Shown here: piece by piece, positions 40,109 to 50,351 of the stretch
Layout: every line of letters begins with the position of its first letter
Numbering within the stretch: position 1 is the first letter of the stretch
Source of the DNA: Mammaliicoccus lentus
GTDB taxonomy: Bacteria > Bacillota > Bacilli > Staphylococcales > Staphylococcaceae
Direction of reading: 5' to 3'
Assembly (NCBI RefSeq): GCF_002902755.1
Contig: NZ_PPRS01000004.1
Coordinates: forward strand, 1 to 64,000
DNA length: 64,000 nt
The notes under the pieces: model-generated
The model's database searches: none
The model's input: the letters and a program-made list of their open reading frames with translations, nothing else
What the model was told of the DNA's origin: nothing
Translations under genes and position numbers: made by a program

Positions 40109-41278
40109 TTATATTACTCCTTCAACTTCAAGAATTTTTAAAAACATTTCTGTTGTCGTTTTCATTGCATCTTCATCTAAATCAAACATTGGGTGATGGT
40201 GAGGGGCTGTTGAAGATTTTTCTTCATTACCACTACCAGTTAGGAAGAAGCATCCTGGACGCTCTAAAAGATAGTAAGAAAAGTCTTCACCAATCATCAT
40301 TGGTTCGATATCTTCATAAGCAAGATCTAAATCTGTAGCTGCTTTTTTAACAACATTGTATTGTTCATCATGATTAATGACGGTAGGATAGCCTCTTCTA
40401 TAATCGAAATCGTAACTTGCGTTATTTGCGATACAGATACCCTTTAAAAGGCGTTCTAGTTCTTCTTCGATTAAATCCTTCACTTTGGGATTAAACGTTC
40501 TGACAGTGCCTTCAATAGTCGCTGTGTCGCTAATAACATTAAAGGTGTTACCTGCGTCAATTTTTCCTACAGTAATAACACCTTGGTCGATAGGATCTAA
40601 ATTTCTTGAAATGATTTTTTGTAAACTAGAAATATACTCTGAAACAATGACTATAGGATCAATGGAAGTGTGTGGTTTAGCACCATGACCACCTTTACCT
40701 TGAATTGTGATTTTGAAATAATCAGGAGAAGCCATCATTGCACTACTCTTAGTTTTAATTTCTGATGTTGAATGTCCACTCCAAAAGTGATTGCCGTATA
40801 TTTTATCTACGCCATCTAAAGCACCATCATCAACCATTGGTTTAGCGCCACCTGGACTTAATTCTTCCGCGTATTGGAATATAAAAACGACATTACCTTT
40901 CAATTGTGATTGATGTTCATGTAGTAATTCACATAAAGTGAGTAGTGTAGCTGTATGCCCGTCGTGTCCACAAGCATGCATCACACCATCTACAGTAGAT
41001 TTGTATGGAACGTCTTTTTCATCTTGAATAGGCAATGCATCAAAATCAGCACGAAATGCAATAGTCTGACCTGGCTCATTTCCTTTAAGTTTTGCTACTA
41101 TACCATTTTGACCAACACGTTCTCTTATTTGTAACTTATCTAACTTTTTGAGTTCAGATAAAATAAAATCATGAGTTTTATCCTCATGATATGATAATTC
41201 TGGATTCATATGCATATATCGTCTTATTTCTACGAGACGATCAAATTTTTCTTCGATTTCTTTTTTCCAATTGACCAT
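40109..41278 (-). CDS. M20 family amidohydrolase, copy C (first of three)
   Basis: 389 residues. The first gene of the operon. It has MNPELSYHEDKTH, HACGHDGHTAT, FQYAEELSPGG and APHHHPMFD, so the metal site appears complete. In this copy the block HQHAEE of A and B is FQYAEE. The ATG at 41278 has AGAAGG seven bases upstream, and a TTG six codons earlier is less likely. It is preceded by a promoter with a CodY-like box. S. aureus has a single such gene after tuf, as I recall. Confidence 0.87.
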   Translation of the reverse strand: MVNWKKEIEEKFDRLVEIRRYMHMNPELSYHEDKTHDFILSELKKLDKLQIRERVGQNGIVAKLKGNEPGQTIAFRADFDALPIQDEKDVPYKSTVDGVMHACGHDGHTATLLTLCELLHEHQSQLKGNVVFIFQYAEELSPGGAKPMVDDGALDGVDKIYGNHFWSGHSTSEIKTKSSAMMASPDYFKITIQGKGGHGAKPHTSIDPIVIVSEYISSLQKIISRNLDPIDQGVITVGKIDAGNTFNVISDTATIEGTVRTFNPKVKDLIEEELERLLKGICIANNASYDFDYRRGYPTVINHDEQYNVVKKAATDLDLAYEDIEPMMIGEDFSYYLLERPGCFFLTGSGNEEKSSTAPHHHPMFDLDEDAMKTTTEMFLKILEVEGVI

Positions 41279-41319
41279 TGCTAAACCTTCTTTCAATTCT
41301 TTCGAAATATAATACGACT

Positions 41320-41348
41320 ATTGTAGCAAAATTTATAGAAAATTTAAA
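41320..41348 (-). promoter_or_regulatory. Amidohydrolase operon promoter with CodY-like box
   Basis: On the minus strand the -35 TTTAAA (41343-41348) and -10 TACAAT (41320-41325) are 17 bases apart. Inside the spacer, AATTTATAGAAAATT (41330-41344, read on the plus strand) matches 13 of 15 positions of the CodY consensus. This would link these hydrolases to amino acid and GTP status. Confidence 0.55.
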
Positions 41349-41362
41349 CAATTCAATTTACT

Positions 41363-41401
41363 ATGATAACGCTTAATTCTTTGATTTTAGTATGTTATGA
41401 T
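41363..41401 (+). promoter_or_regulatory. kbl promoter with overlapping cre-like site
   Basis: ATGATAACGCTTAATT (41363-41378) matches 14 of 16 positions of a cre consensus and overlaps a weak -35 TTAATT. The -10 TATGAT (41396-41401) follows after 17 bases. CcpA control of threonine catabolism is plausible but not shown. Confidence 0.4.
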
Positions 41402-41431
41402 AAATAAAAAGTGCTAAAGGAGAAAGTGCAA

Positions 41432-42619
41432 ATGGTACAAACATTAGAAACATTTTTAACAACAAATTTAAATGAATTGAAGGATAATGGTTTGTATAAT
41501 GAAATTGATATTGTTGAAGGCGCAAATGGTGCTGAAATTAATATTGGTGGAAAATCATATATCAATTTATCTTCAAACAATTACCTTGGATTAGCAACAG
41601 ACGAAGATTTGAAAAAAGCTGCTAAAGACGCAATCGATACTCATGGTGTTGGCGCTGGTGCAGTACGTACTATTAATGGGACACTAGATTTGCATAGAGA
41701 ATTAGAAGAGACTTTAGCTCAATTTAAAGGGACTGAAAGTGCAATTGCTTATCAATCTGGATTCAACTGTAACATGGCAGCAATTTCAGCAGTTATGAAT
41801 AAGAATGATGCAATTCTTTCTGATGAATTAAACCATGCTTCTATTATAGATGGTTGTCGTTTATCTAAAGCGAAAATCATTCGAGTGAATCATTCTGATA
41901 TGGAAGATTTAAGAGCAAAAGCAAAAGAAGCAGTAGAGTCAGGTCAATATAACAAAGTAATGTATATTACTGACGGCGTATTCTCTATGGATGGTGATGT
42001 AGCTAAATTACCAGAAATCGTAGAAATCGCTGAAGAATTTGGCTTAATCACTTATGTTGATGACGCTCACGGCTCAGGTGTTATGGGTAAAGGAGCAGGC
42101 ACAGTAAAACATTTCGGTTTACAAGATAAAATAGATTTCCAAATTGGAACGTTATCTAAAGCAATAGGTGTAGTAGGTGGATACGTAGCAGGTACGAAAG
42201 ATTTAATAGATTGGTTAAAAGTTGCTTCAAGACCTTTCTTATTCTCAACTTCTTTAGCACCTGGAGATACTAAAGCAATTACTGAATCAGTTAAAAAATT
42301 AATGGCTTCAACTGAATTACACGATAAATTATGGGATAATGCGAACTACTTAAAAGAAGGCTTAAAAGCTAAAGGGTTCGATATTGGACATTCAGAAACA
42401 CCAATTACACCAGTAATTATTGGTGAAGAGAAAAAGGCTCAAACATTTAGTAAACGACTAATGGACGAAGGTGTATATGCAAAAGCTATAGTATTCCCGA
42501 CTGTGCCTAGAGGTACAGGTCGTGTAAGAAATATGCCAACTGCAGCACATACGAAAGAACAATTAGATCAAGCAATTGAAACTTACGAAAAAATTGGTAA
42601 AGAACTTGGATTGCTGTAA
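41432..42619 (+). CDS. kbl: 2-amino-3-ketobutyrate CoA ligase (glycine C-acetyltransferase)
   Basis: 395 residues, alpha-oxoamine synthase family of fold type I PLP enzymes. The PLP lysine is K243 in [18 protein letters not shown] (210-219) holds the aspartate that contacts the PLP nitrogen. It cleaves 2-amino-3-ketobutyrate with CoA to glycine and acetyl-CoA, the step after Tdh. The ATG at 41432 has AAAGGAG about ten bases upstream. tdh follows after a terminator, so the two-step pathway is split over two transcripts. Confidence 0.92.
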   Translation: MVQTLETFLTTNLNELKDNGLYNEIDIVEGANGAEINIGGKSYINLSSNNYLGLATDEDLKKAAKDAIDTHGVGAGAVRTINGTLDLHRELEETLAQFKGTESAIAYQSGFNCNMAAISAVMNKNDAILSDELNHASIIDGCRLSKAKIIRVNHSDMEDLRAKAKEAVESGQYNKVMYITDGVFSMDGDVAKLPEIVEIAEEFGLITYVDDAHGSGVMGKGAGTVKHFGLQDKIDFQIGTLSKAIGVVGGYVAGTKDLIDWLKVASRPFLFSTSLAPGDTKAITESVKKLMASTELHDKLWDNANYLKEGLKAKGFDIGHSETPITPVIIGEEKKAQTFSKRLMDEGVYAKAIVFPTVPRGTGRVRNMPTAAHTKEQLDQAIETYEKIGKELGLL

Positions 42620-42634
42620 ATAATGTGAAGTGAC

Positions 42635-42668
42635 AGGCTGAGACATAAATAAATGTCTCAGCCTTATT
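42635..42668 (+). terminator. Terminator after kbl (GGCTGAGACA family)
   Basis: AGGCTGAGACAT (42635-42646) pairs perfectly with ATGTCTCAGCCT (42653-42664) around AAATAA, followed by TATTTAT. It belongs to the recurrent hairpin family of this window. Confidence 0.85.
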
Positions 42669-42768
42669 TATGATATACTCCCTGTTTTTATGTAATAAGT
42701 GCCCTTTTTATTATAGAAATGTGTTTCTCAAGTATACAAATCGGCTTAAATAAGTTAAAATAACTATA

Positions 42769-42784
42769 AAGAAAGCGTTTTTGT
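42769..42784 (+). promoter_or_regulatory. Possible cre site upstream of tdh
   Basis: AAGAAAGCGTTTTTGT contains GAAAGCGTTTT, the usual cre core, and matches 13 of 16 consensus positions. It lies about 50 bases upstream of the tdh start. Together with the kbl site it suggests CcpA control of threonine breakdown. Confidence 0.4.
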
Positions 42785-42835
42785 ACGTTCTAAAAAGACA
42801 ATTGAACATTTCAATAGTACAGGAGGATTTTTATT

Positions 42836-43798
42836 ATGAAAAAAGTCATCATAACTGGTGCACTAGGTCAAATCGGGACAGAATTAGTAATAAAATTAAG
42901 AGAAAAATTTGGTAACGATCAAGTTCTAGCTACAGATATAAAAAGACCAGAAAGTGACAGCGTTATATTAAATGGACCATTCGAAATACTAGATGTAACG
43001 GATAAAGACAGATTGTTTGAGCTAGTTGAAACATTTAAAGCAGATACAATTATGCATATGGCTGCTTTATTATCTGCAACTGCTGAAAAAAATCCTTTAT
43101 TTGCATGGAATTTAAATATGGGTGGGCTTGTAAATGCTTTAGAAGCGGCAAGAGAATACAACATGCAATTCTTTACACCAAGTTCTATAGGCGCTTTCGG
43201 GCCTAATACACCAAAAGATATGACGCCACAAGAAACGATACAAAGACCGACTTCAATGTATGGCGTGAATAAAGTAGCAGGAGAATTGTTATGTGACTAC
43301 TATTATACGAAATTTGGCGTAGATACAAGAAGTGTACGTTTCCCTGGGTTAATTTCTTATGTAAAAGAACCGGGCGGAGGCACAACAGATTACGCTGTGG
43401 AAATATACTTTAAAGCGATACGAGAAGGTAAATACAATAGTTATATCGCTAAAGGGACATATATGGATATGATGTTTATGGATGATGCTATTAATGCGAT
43501 TATTCAATTGATGGAAGCAGACGGGGAAAAATTGGTTCATCGTAACGCATATAACGTAAGTGCTATGAGCGTAGAACCAGAAACAGTTAAAGCTTCAATA
43601 CAAAAAATATTGCCTGAATTTGAGCTTAGTTATGATGTTGATCCTGACCGTCAAGCAATTGCAGATACTTGGCCAAATTCAATCGATACAAGTTGTGCTA
43701 AGGAAGAATGGGGATTCAATCCACAATATGATTTAGATAGCATGACAAAACTAATGTTGAAAGCAATTAAAGAAAAAGACCAATTAGCAAAAAGTTAA
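42836..43798 (+). CDS. tdh: L-threonine 3-dehydrogenase, extended-SDR type
   Basis: 320 residues. A Rossmann-fold NAD-dependent epimerase/dehydratase-type enzyme, with GALGQIG (8-14) and the catalytic YGVNK (Y142, K146). This family includes short-chain threonine dehydrogenases that oxidise threonine to 2-amino-3-ketobutyrate, the Kbl substrate. It is not the zinc alcohol-dehydrogenase-type Tdh of E. coli. CAGGAGG precedes the ATG. Location beside kbl is the main reason for the specific call; as a bare family member it could be another SDR. Confidence 0.85.
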   Translation: MKKVIITGALGQIGTELVIKLREKFGNDQVLATDIKRPESDSVILNGPFEILDVTDKDRLFELVETFKADTIMHMAALLSATAEKNPLFAWNLNMGGLVNALEAAREYNMQFFTPSSIGAFGPNTPKDMTPQETIQRPTSMYGVNKVAGELLCDYYYTKFGVDTRSVRFPGLISYVKEPGGGTTDYAVEIYFKAIREGKYNSYIAKGTYMDMMFMDDAINAIIQLMEADGEKLVHRNAYNVSAMSVEPETVKASIQKILPEFELSYDVDPDRQAIADTWPNSIDTSCAKEEWGFNPQYDLDSMTKLMLKAIKEKDQLAKS

Positions 43799-43819
43799 AT
43801 ATATTATGAGTATTTTTTA

Positions 43820-43865
43820 AATTTTCTAAAAACTTATTGAATAACCCCTCTATGACTGATATACT
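43820..43865 (+). promoter_or_regulatory. ilvE promoter with CodY-like box
   Basis: TTGAAT (43837-43842) and TATACT (43860-43865) are 17 bases apart. AATTTTCTAAAAACT at 43820-43834, just upstream of the -35, matches 13 of 15 positions of the CodY consensus. Repression by CodY when branched-chain amino acids are abundant would make biological sense. Confidence 0.6.
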
Positions 43866-43904
43866 TGATAACATTAATTATTAATTAGCCTAGGAGGAAT
43901 CATT

Positions 43905-44999
43905 ATGTCAGAACCATTTTACGTAGAACAGCGTGAGCAGCTGAAAGAAAAACCGGATTTCCAAAAGTTAGCGTTCGGCGAAATCTTTACAGATTATATG
44001 CTATCTATGTCTTATAAACAAGGTGAAGGCTGGTCAGAGCCTAAAATTATTCCATATGGGCCAATTACTTTATCGCCAAGTGCACAAGGGCTTCATTATG
44101 GTCAAACAGTATTTGAAGGCATGAAAGCATATAAAGATGGAGATGAAGTAACGTTATTCAGACCTGACCAAAATTTCAAAAGAATCAATTTATCGTTAAA
44201 ACGTTTGGAAATGCCACAAATCGACGAAGACAAAGTATTAGAAGGTTTATTACAGCTAATTGATATAGAACGTGATTGGGTGCCTAATGGTGAAGGCCAA
44301 TCTTTATATGTGAGACCATTTGTATATGCAACTGAACCATACTTAGGTGTACGTTCGTCAACAGATTATGAATTTCTAGTGATTCTTTCTCCTGTAGGTG
44401 CATATTATGGTGATGAACAATTAAAACCAACAAGTATATATGTCGAAGATGAGTTTGTTCGTGCTGTTAGAGGTGGAGTAGGTTTTGCTAAATGTGGTGG
44501 AAACTATGCTGCTAGTTTAATTGCACAAACACGTGCTAATGAATTGGGCTTTGATCAAGTTCTTTGGTTAGACGGCGTAGAACAAAAATATATCGAAGAA
44601 GTAGGTAGTATGAATATCTTCTTTGTAATCGATGGTAAAGTAGTAACACCTGAATTAAACGGTAGTATTTTACCAGGTATTACAAGAAAAACTGTGCTCG
44701 AGTTAGCCCAAGAATTGGGTTATGAAACTGAAGAAAAACGAATTTCAATCGATGAAGTAGTCAATGCACATCATGATGGTCGTTTAACAGAAATATTCGG
44801 CACAGGAACTGCAGCTGTTATTTCACCAGTTGGCTTCTTAAAATATGATGAAGTTGAAATTACAATTAATGATAATAAGACGGGTCCTATCACAAATCAT
44901 TTATTTGATGAGTACACAGCAATCCAAACAGGTAAGAAAGAAGATAAACATGGTTGGAGAGTAGTAGTAGGACAAGAAAGCCGTATTGAGACAGTATAA
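43905..44999 (+). CDS. ilvE: Branched-chain amino acid aminotransferase
   Basis: 364 residues, fold-type IV PLP enzyme. The PLP lysine is K196 in [26 protein letters not shown] (62-76) and [10 protein letters not shown] are family signatures. It interconverts leucine, isoleucine and valine with their keto acids, feeding both protein synthesis and branched-chain fatty acids. TAGGAGG precedes the ATG. A CodY-like box lies in its promoter, and a terminator follows. Confidence 0.95.
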   Translation: MSEPFYVEQREQLKEKPDFQKLAFGEIFTDYMLSMSYKQGEGWSEPKIIPYGPITLSPSAQGLHYGQTVFEGMKAYKDGDEVTLFRPDQNFKRINLSLKRLEMPQIDEDKVLEGLLQLIDIERDWVPNGEGQSLYVRPFVYATEPYLGVRSSTDYEFLVILSPVGAYYGDEQLKPTSIYVEDEFVRAVRGGVGFAKCGGNYAASLIAQTRANELGFDQVLWLDGVEQKYIEEVGSMNIFFVIDGKVVTPELNGSILPGITRKTVLELAQELGYETEEKRISIDEVVNAHHDGRLTEIFGTGTAAVISPVGFLKYDEVEITINDNKTGPITNHLFDEYTAIQTGKKEDKHGWRVVVGQESRIETV

Positions 45000-45014
45000 A
45001 GATATTTAAAATAA

Positions 45015-45053
45015 ATCAGGCTGAGACATCTATTTGTCCCAGCCTGATTTTTT
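45015..45053 (+). terminator. Terminator after ilvE (GGCTGAGACA family)
   Basis: ATCAGGCTGAGAC (45015-45027) pairs with GTCCCAGCCTGAT (45036-45048) with one mismatch, followed by six T residues. The next gene's ribosome site begins right after it, so some read-through or a coupled arrangement is possible. Confidence 0.82.
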
Positions 45054-45069
45054 AAAGGAGAATACATAT

Positions 45070-45783
45070 ATGATTAATTGGCTATTATTTGATAAAGACG
45101 GAACATTACTAAAGTTTGATGAAACATGGTCTGAAATCTCTCTTGTGATGATCAATAAATTTATAGAACAATATCAAGTTGAAGAAGAACAATCATTACA
45201 AGAAGAATTAGGATATGTAGACGGGAAATTTTTAGCAAGTGGTATTTTAGCTTCAGGAACATTATCTGATATCGTAAAAAAATTTCAAAAATACGCTAAT
45301 CACGAAAATAATAAAGAAGTAGAAGACTGGACAGTACAATTAAGCAAAGATTTAATTGCAGAATATAATCCAGAAACGGTCGTAATAGACGACATGCAAA
45401 ATACATTAAAACATTTCAAAGATAAAGGATATCAAATAGCGATTATAACGAGCGACGATCAAGACGGAACAAAACGCTTTATCAAAGATGCAGGCGTCAG
45501 TCATTTAATAGACGATACAATTACCGCTACTATTAACGGTTATCAAAAGCCAGACCCTAAAATGGTAGAAGACTTTTATGCAAAATGGAACGTTGTACCA
45601 GAAGAAATAGCAATAATAGGGGACACCCCAACAGATATACAAATGGGACGAAATTCACATTTCGGTGTAGTAGTCGGTGTACTAAGCGGTACTGGCGAAA
45701 AATCAGACTTGGAAGAAGCGGATTATATATACAAAGACATAAATGAATTTCATGAAAAAGAAGCAGAATGGAATGGTAGATGA
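45070..45783 (+). CDS. HAD-superfamily phosphatase
   Basis: 237 residues. The HAD motif FDKDGTLL puts the nucleophile at D8 and the acid/base at D10. The helical cap (about 20-90) is followed by IITSDD and IGDTPTDIQMG. It resembles phosphoglycolate phosphatase or PPase-like HADs, but the substrate cannot be told from sequence. I chose the ATG at 45070, with AAAGGAG upstream. It lies alone between two terminators. Confidence 0.78.
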   Translation: MINWLLFDKDGTLLKFDETWSEISLVMINKFIEQYQVEEEQSLQEELGYVDGKFLASGILASGTLSDIVKKFQKYANHENNKEVEDWTVQLSKDLIAEYNPETVVIDDMQNTLKHFKDKGYQIAIITSDDQDGTKRFIKDAGVSHLIDDTITATINGYQKPDPKMVEDFYAKWNVVPEEIAIIGDTPTDIQMGRNSHFGVVVGVLSGTGEKSDLEEADYIYKDINEFHEKEAEWNGR

Positions 45784-45829
45784 TTGGAGCCTTACCTCAG
45801 TCAAGTATACATTTTCAAAATCAAAGACA

Positions 45830-45868
45830 ACAAAAAAACCAACCTGAAAGATAATTCTAACGGGTTGG
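45830..45868 (-). terminator. Terminator of the deoxynucleoside kinase genes
   Basis: On the minus strand, CCAACCCG pairs with CAGGTTGG (45837-45868 in plus coordinates, one wobble), followed by TTTTTTTG. This ends the converging dgk-dck transcript. The opposite strand may serve the HAD gene. Confidence 0.8.
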
Positions 45869-45910
45869 GATGTTTATTTTAGGAAAAGATTTATCCTACC
45901 TATATATTTC

Positions 45911-46579
45911 CTACTTCACTCTTGTATCGATAGCGCGATGTGTTTCAATGACGTGTGCTACTTTGTCGATGATTTTGTTGATTGATTCTGGGTCTTCGTA
46001 TAAGTCATAATCATTTATATTTACACGAACAACTGGACACTCTGTAAAGTTGTTAATCCAATTATCATAGCGTGCGAAAAGTTTTTTCCAATATTGTTCG
46101 TCTGTTTCGATTTCCATTTGTCGTCCTCTATTTTTGATGCGTTGTATAACATCTTCATAGTCGCATTCTAAATAAATTAATGCATCTGGTTTAGGGAAGT
46201 ATGGGGTCATAACCATTGCTTCAAATAGTTCTCTATAAGTTGCGTAGTCTTCTTGTGTCATTGTTCCTTGTTCTTCATGCATTTTTGCGAAAATATCAAC
46301 GTCTTCGTAAATGGAACGGTCTTGTATAAAGCCACCGCCATATTCGAACATTCTTTTTTGTTCTTTAAAGCGTTCTGCTAAAAAGTATATTTGAAGGTGG
46401 AAGCTCCAACGTTCAAAGTCGTGATAGAATTTTTCTAAATATGGGTTGTTATCTACTTTTTCAAAAGATGTTTTAAAGTTTAAGCGCTCACTTAGAGCTG
46501 TTGTTAATGATGACTTTCCTACCCCAACAGTACCAGCAATCGTTATAATCGCATTACTGGGAATGACTTTATTGGTCAT
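45911..46579 (-). CDS. Deoxynucleoside kinase (deoxyadenosine/deoxycytidine-type)
   Basis: 222 residues of the dNK family. P-loop GTVGVGKSS (16-24), ERW motif in HDFERWSFHLQ and QDRSIYED (DRS). It phosphorylates deoxynucleosides for salvage. The ATG at 46579 has TGGAGAG eight bases upstream. It overlaps the 3' end of the partner kinase by 11 bases. Two such kinases are usual in Gram-positive bacteria, one for deoxyguanosine and one for deoxyadenosine/deoxycytidine; I assign this one to the latter by order only. Confidence 0.85.
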   Translation of the reverse strand: MTNKVIPSNAIITIAGTVGVGKSSLTTALSERLNFKTSFEKVDNNPYLEKFYHDFERWSFHLQIYFLAERFKEQKRMFEYGGGFIQDRSIYEDVDIFAKMHEEQGTMTQEDYATYRELFEAMVMTPYFPKPDALIYLECDYEDVIQRIKNRGRQMEIETDEQYWKKLFARYDNWINNFTECPVVRVNINDYDLYEDPESINKIIDKVAHVIETHRAIDTRVK

Positions 46580-47183
46580 GTTTAATCTCTCCAATCAATG
46601 GTTGTAATAAATGTAAAACGTGTTGATAATCTGAGGTGTTATGAACGAAATCTAAATTTGAAGTATCTATTTGTATTGCATCGATTTCATTTTTTACTTC
46701 TTTATAAAACTGATTATAGTCGTGTTTTAATTGTGCTAAGTAGTCGTCTTCTATTTGAGCCTCATAGGATCTATTCCTATTGGCAATGCGTTCTTGAAGA
46801 ACATCTAAGGAAGCATCGAGGAAGATTATTTGATCTGGCATGCGAATATCTTCAGTTAAGATATCGTAGATTCTACTGAATTTATCATATTCAAAATCGT
46901 TTAAAGTGTTTTTAGCGAAAATTTTATTTTTAAATATGTGATAATCACTTACGATGCCTTGCACATTTTGTAAATCTGTTAATTGTTTATAGCGATGACA
47001 TAAGAAGAACATTTCAGTTTGAAAACTCCATTTTGAAATGTCATCATAAAAATCACTTAGAAATGGATTTTCATCTACAATTTCAAATTCTTCTTTATAA
47101 TTCAAAGCTTTAGCAAGCTTTTTAGTTAAAGAACTTTTCCCGACTCCTATAGGTCCTTCAATTGCAATAAAGGTTTTTTTCAT
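46569..47183 (-). CDS. Deoxynucleoside kinase (deoxyguanosine-type)
   Basis: 204 residues, same family as the neighbour. P-loop GPIGVGKSS (10-18), ISKWSFQTEMFFL in the ERW position, and a C-terminal lid rich in charged residues. The ATG at 47183 follows GGAGAG. It is the upstream gene of the pair. It probably phosphorylates deoxyguanosine, but paralogue assignment is from gene order and memory. It faces tadA, which runs the other way. Confidence 0.83.
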   Translation of the reverse strand: MKKTFIAIEGPIGVGKSSLTKKLAKALNYKEEFEIVDENPFLSDFYDDISKWSFQTEMFFLCHRYKQLTDLQNVQGIVSDYHIFKNKIFAKNTLNDFEYDKFSRIYDILTEDIRMPDQIIFLDASLDVLQERIANRNRSYEAQIEDDYLAQLKHDYNQFYKEVKNEIDAIQIDTSNLDFVHNTSDYQHVLHLLQPLIGEIKHDQ

Positions 47184-47248
47184 ATTTATCTCTCCAGGTG
47201 TTAAAATAGACATACCTATTCTATCACAAATTAAACGGAGTGAAATAA

Positions 47249-47734
<486 letters not shown>

Positions 47735-47793
47735 AGTTTATACAGATAATTTGTTAGAATTTATGTTGAATATAAAGAAAAGAGGTCTCTCTA

Positions 47794-48660
47794 ATGATAA
47801 AGTTAATCGCAACAGATATGGATGGTACTTTACTAAATGCAGCACACGAAATTTCTAATGAGAACTATGAAGCAATAAAATATGCCCAATCTAAGGGTAT
47901 TACGGTAGTTATTGCTACGGGAAGAGCTTTTTATGAAGCGAATGGTCCAATTGCACCAACAGATTTGACTTTACCTTATATTTGTTTAAACGGGGCTGAA
48001 TTAAGGGATGAAGAATTTAACATTATTCATACATCTAAATTAACACGTCCATTAATTGATAAAATTACAGGTGTCTTAAATAGTGAAGATATTTATTACC
48101 AAGTGTATACGAACTTTGGTATTTATACAGAAGACCCAGAGAAAGACTTAGAAATCTATGTGGATATAGCAGAAAAAGCTGGCCAAAAAGCGGATGTTAA
48201 GAAAATTAGAGCTAATATACAAAATCGTATAGATAATGGGACTTTGAAACAAGTTGATAGCTATGACGAAATTAGTAAACGTCCAGGCGAAATTATTTTG
48301 AAAATCTTAGCATTTGCGAGTGATTTAGAAAAAATCGATAGAGCTAAAGCAGAAATTTCTGAGTCTCAAAGTTTAGCTGTATCTTCTTCTTCAAGAGGGA
48401 ATATAGAAATTACACATTCTGATGCACAAAAGGGAATCGCATTAGAAGCAATCGCTGAACAACTCAAAATACCAATGTCAGATGTTATGGCGATAGGTGA
48501 TAATTTAAATGACATTTCTATGTTAGAAAAAGCAGGATACGCAGTTGCAATGGAAAATGGTGCACCTGAAGTTAAAGAAATGGCGGATTATATAACAGAT
48601 ACAAACGAAAATAGTGGTGTTGGTAAAGCCATCATACAAGCTTTGAAAAGCGAAGAGTAA
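47794..48660 (+). CDS. Cof-type HAD phosphatase
   Basis: 288 residues. HAD IIB/Cof family, with nucleophile D8 and D10 in ATDMDGTLL and the C-terminal motif GDNLNDISML. The inserted cap domain (about 85-190) decides the substrate, which is not known; sugar phosphates, flavin or PLP-related compounds are typical. AAGAGG precedes the ATG. It follows tadA in the same direction with a 59-base gap. Confidence 0.85.
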   Translation: MIKLIATDMDGTLLNAAHEISNENYEAIKYAQSKGITVVIATGRAFYEANGPIAPTDLTLPYICLNGAELRDEEFNIIHTSKLTRPLIDKITGVLNSEDIYYQVYTNFGIYTEDPEKDLEIYVDIAEKAGQKADVKKIRANIQNRIDNGTLKQVDSYDEISKRPGEIILKILAFASDLEKIDRAKAEISESQSLAVSSSSRGNIEITHSDAQKGIALEAIAEQLKIPMSDVMAIGDNLNDISMLEKAGYAVAMENGAPEVKEMADYITDTNENSGVGKAIIQALKSEE

Positions 48661-48767
48661 TTGTTAATAGTCCATTAGACTGATTTTTAACTGAGTATAA
48701 ACTCTTAGTTATTCAGTATGTTATACTGTGAGGTATAATAAATATCATAGATTTTGAGGTGACAACA

Positions 48768-49352
48768 GTGAAAGTATTACTTATTGTAGGTAGCGCTAAA
48801 CAATACTCTCATACACATGCACTGGCGCAATTTGTTCGCGGTAACTTAGAAGAACAAGAAGCAGAGGTAACATTGTTTGATTTATATGATAAGCCAGTCC
48901 CGTTCTTAGATGTATCTGGCCGACACTTAAATGATGAACGTATTAAAGCAAATGTTAATGAATTACGAGAACTAGCTGAAGAAGCAGATGCTATTATAAT
49001 TGGTACACCAAATTATCACGGTTCATATTCAGGCGTAGTAAAAAATGCATTAGACCATTTAACGATGGACGAATTCAAAATGAAACCAGTTGGATTAATT
49101 TGCAATAGTGGTGGCATGCGTAGTACGGAACCATTATCACACTTAAGAATTATCATGAGAAACTTGTTAGGAATTGCTGTACCTGTCCAAATCTCTACAC
49201 AAGATGCAGATTACGGAAAAACAGAAGACGGCACTTACTATGTGGATGTAGATGATATTAAATTACGCGTTAAACTATTTACAGAGCAAATCATTAAATT
49301 AATTCAGAATAATCCATGGGTTGAAACTGAAGAAGAAGAAGTGAATTTGTAA
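48768..49352 (+). CDS. NADPH-dependent FMN reductase family protein
   Basis: 194 residues. Flavodoxin-like fold, with a phosphate-binding N-terminal loop VGSAKQYSHTHALA and NYHGSYSGVVKNALDH, which binds the flavin. It probably reduces FMN or quinone/azo compounds with NADPH. The start is GTG at 48768, with GAGGTGAC just upstream; the earlier GTG lies within that site. It stands alone and is closed by a strong terminator. Confidence 0.85.
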   Translation: MKVLLIVGSAKQYSHTHALAQFVRGNLEEQEAEVTLFDLYDKPVPFLDVSGRHLNDERIKANVNELRELAEEADAIIIGTPNYHGSYSGVVKNALDHLTMDEFKMKPVGLICNSGGMRSTEPLSHLRIIMRNLLGIAVPVQISTQDADYGKTEDGTYYVDVDDIKLRVKLFTEQIIKLIQNNPWVETEEEEVNL

Positions 49353-49394
49353 TTAAGGAAAGTAACGAGTGGTTACTAGGGTTAAATAAAAATG

Positions 49395-49442
49395 AAAAAC
49401 AGCCAAAATTCTTTTTTAAATAAGAATTTTGGCTGTTTTTTA
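49395..49442. terminator. Bidirectional terminator between FMN reductase and folE2
   Basis: AAAAACAGCCAAAATTCTT pairs with AAGAATTTTGGCTGTTTTT (49395-49413 / 49422-49440) around a short A/T loop, with T runs on both strands. Confidence 0.92.
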
Positions 49443-49453
49443 GTTATATATGA

Positions 49454-50332
49454 TTATTTTGAGTATTTTAATCTTGCGAATGCATCATGTTGATGTATTG
49501 ATTCTTCATTACGGCATTCTATTTCGAAACCATTAATCCATTCTAATTCGACTAAATCTGCCGCTACTAATCTAATTAAGTCCTCTACGAAGCGAGGATT
49601 TTCATATGCACGCTCTGTAACTGCTTTTTCATCTGTACGTTTTAGTATTGGATAAAGCATAGAGCTCGCATTTGCTTCCATACCGTCTAAAATCAATTCT
49701 TTATAATTATCCGGTAAATCAGTCTCAGTGTCTAAATCAATTAGGACTGTAATAATACCGCGCTGGTTATGAGCAGAGTATTCACTAATTTCTTTAGAAC
49801 AAGGACATAGTGTTGTAACCGGTACTTCGATACCTAATGATTTTTTAGTAAGTTTGTCGTCTGATACTGATAAAATGTAACGTATATCAGCGTTTCCAAC
49901 AGCTTTTTGTTGAGTAATTGGACTGTATCGGTTAAAGAACCATTTAGCTGATACGTCTACAGAAGCTGTATTTTGGAACATTGCACTTTCAAGTGTATTG
50001 AGTAATGATTTTAAAGAATCAAAACTTAAAGGCACACCGTTATCGTAATGCTTTTCAACACTTTCGATGATACGGCTCATATTAATACCTTTTTCATCTT
50101 GATTTAAACTTGTCGAAAACTCAAAATTACCAATTGATTGAAAACCATCTATTTTAACAGGATAAACTAAATTTTTAATACCAACATGCTCAATTTCGAA
50201 TAGGAAATCTTTTTTAGAACTTTGTAAATCAGGCATTTTTTCTTTTTCAGTAGGTTTGGTTCCTTTGATTGGATCTACTGAACCAAAATATTTCCATCGC
50301 GCTTCACGTGTTGATAAATCGATTTGTTTCAT
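49454..50332 (-). CDS. folE2: GTP cyclohydrolase FolE2 (type IB)
   Basis: 292 residues. FolE2 opens GTP to dihydroneopterin triphosphate, the first folate step, without needing zinc as FolE does. The signature [18 protein letters not shown] (175-192) carries the catalytic cysteine pair C176/C178 and the His/Asn block. The ATG at 50332 has TTGGAGG eight bases upstream; another ATG three bases from the ribosome site is worse placed. bshB2 lies 19 bases upstream, so the genes are co-transcribed. Confidence 0.94.
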   Translation of the reverse strand: MKQIDLSTREARWKYFGSVDPIKGTKPTEKEKMPDLQSSKKDFLFEIEHVGIKNLVYPVKIDGFQSIGNFEFSTSLNQDEKGINMSRIIESVEKHYDNGVPLSFDSLKSLLNTLESAMFQNTASVDVSAKWFFNRYSPITQQKAVGNADIRYILSVSDDKLTKKSLGIEVPVTTLCPCSKEISEYSAHNQRGIITVLIDLDTETDLPDNYKELILDGMEANASSMLYPILKRTDEKAVTERAYENPRFVEDLIRLVAADLVELEWINGFEIECRNEESIHQHDAFARLKYSK

Positions 50333-50351
50333 TAACATTGCCTCCAACTAT

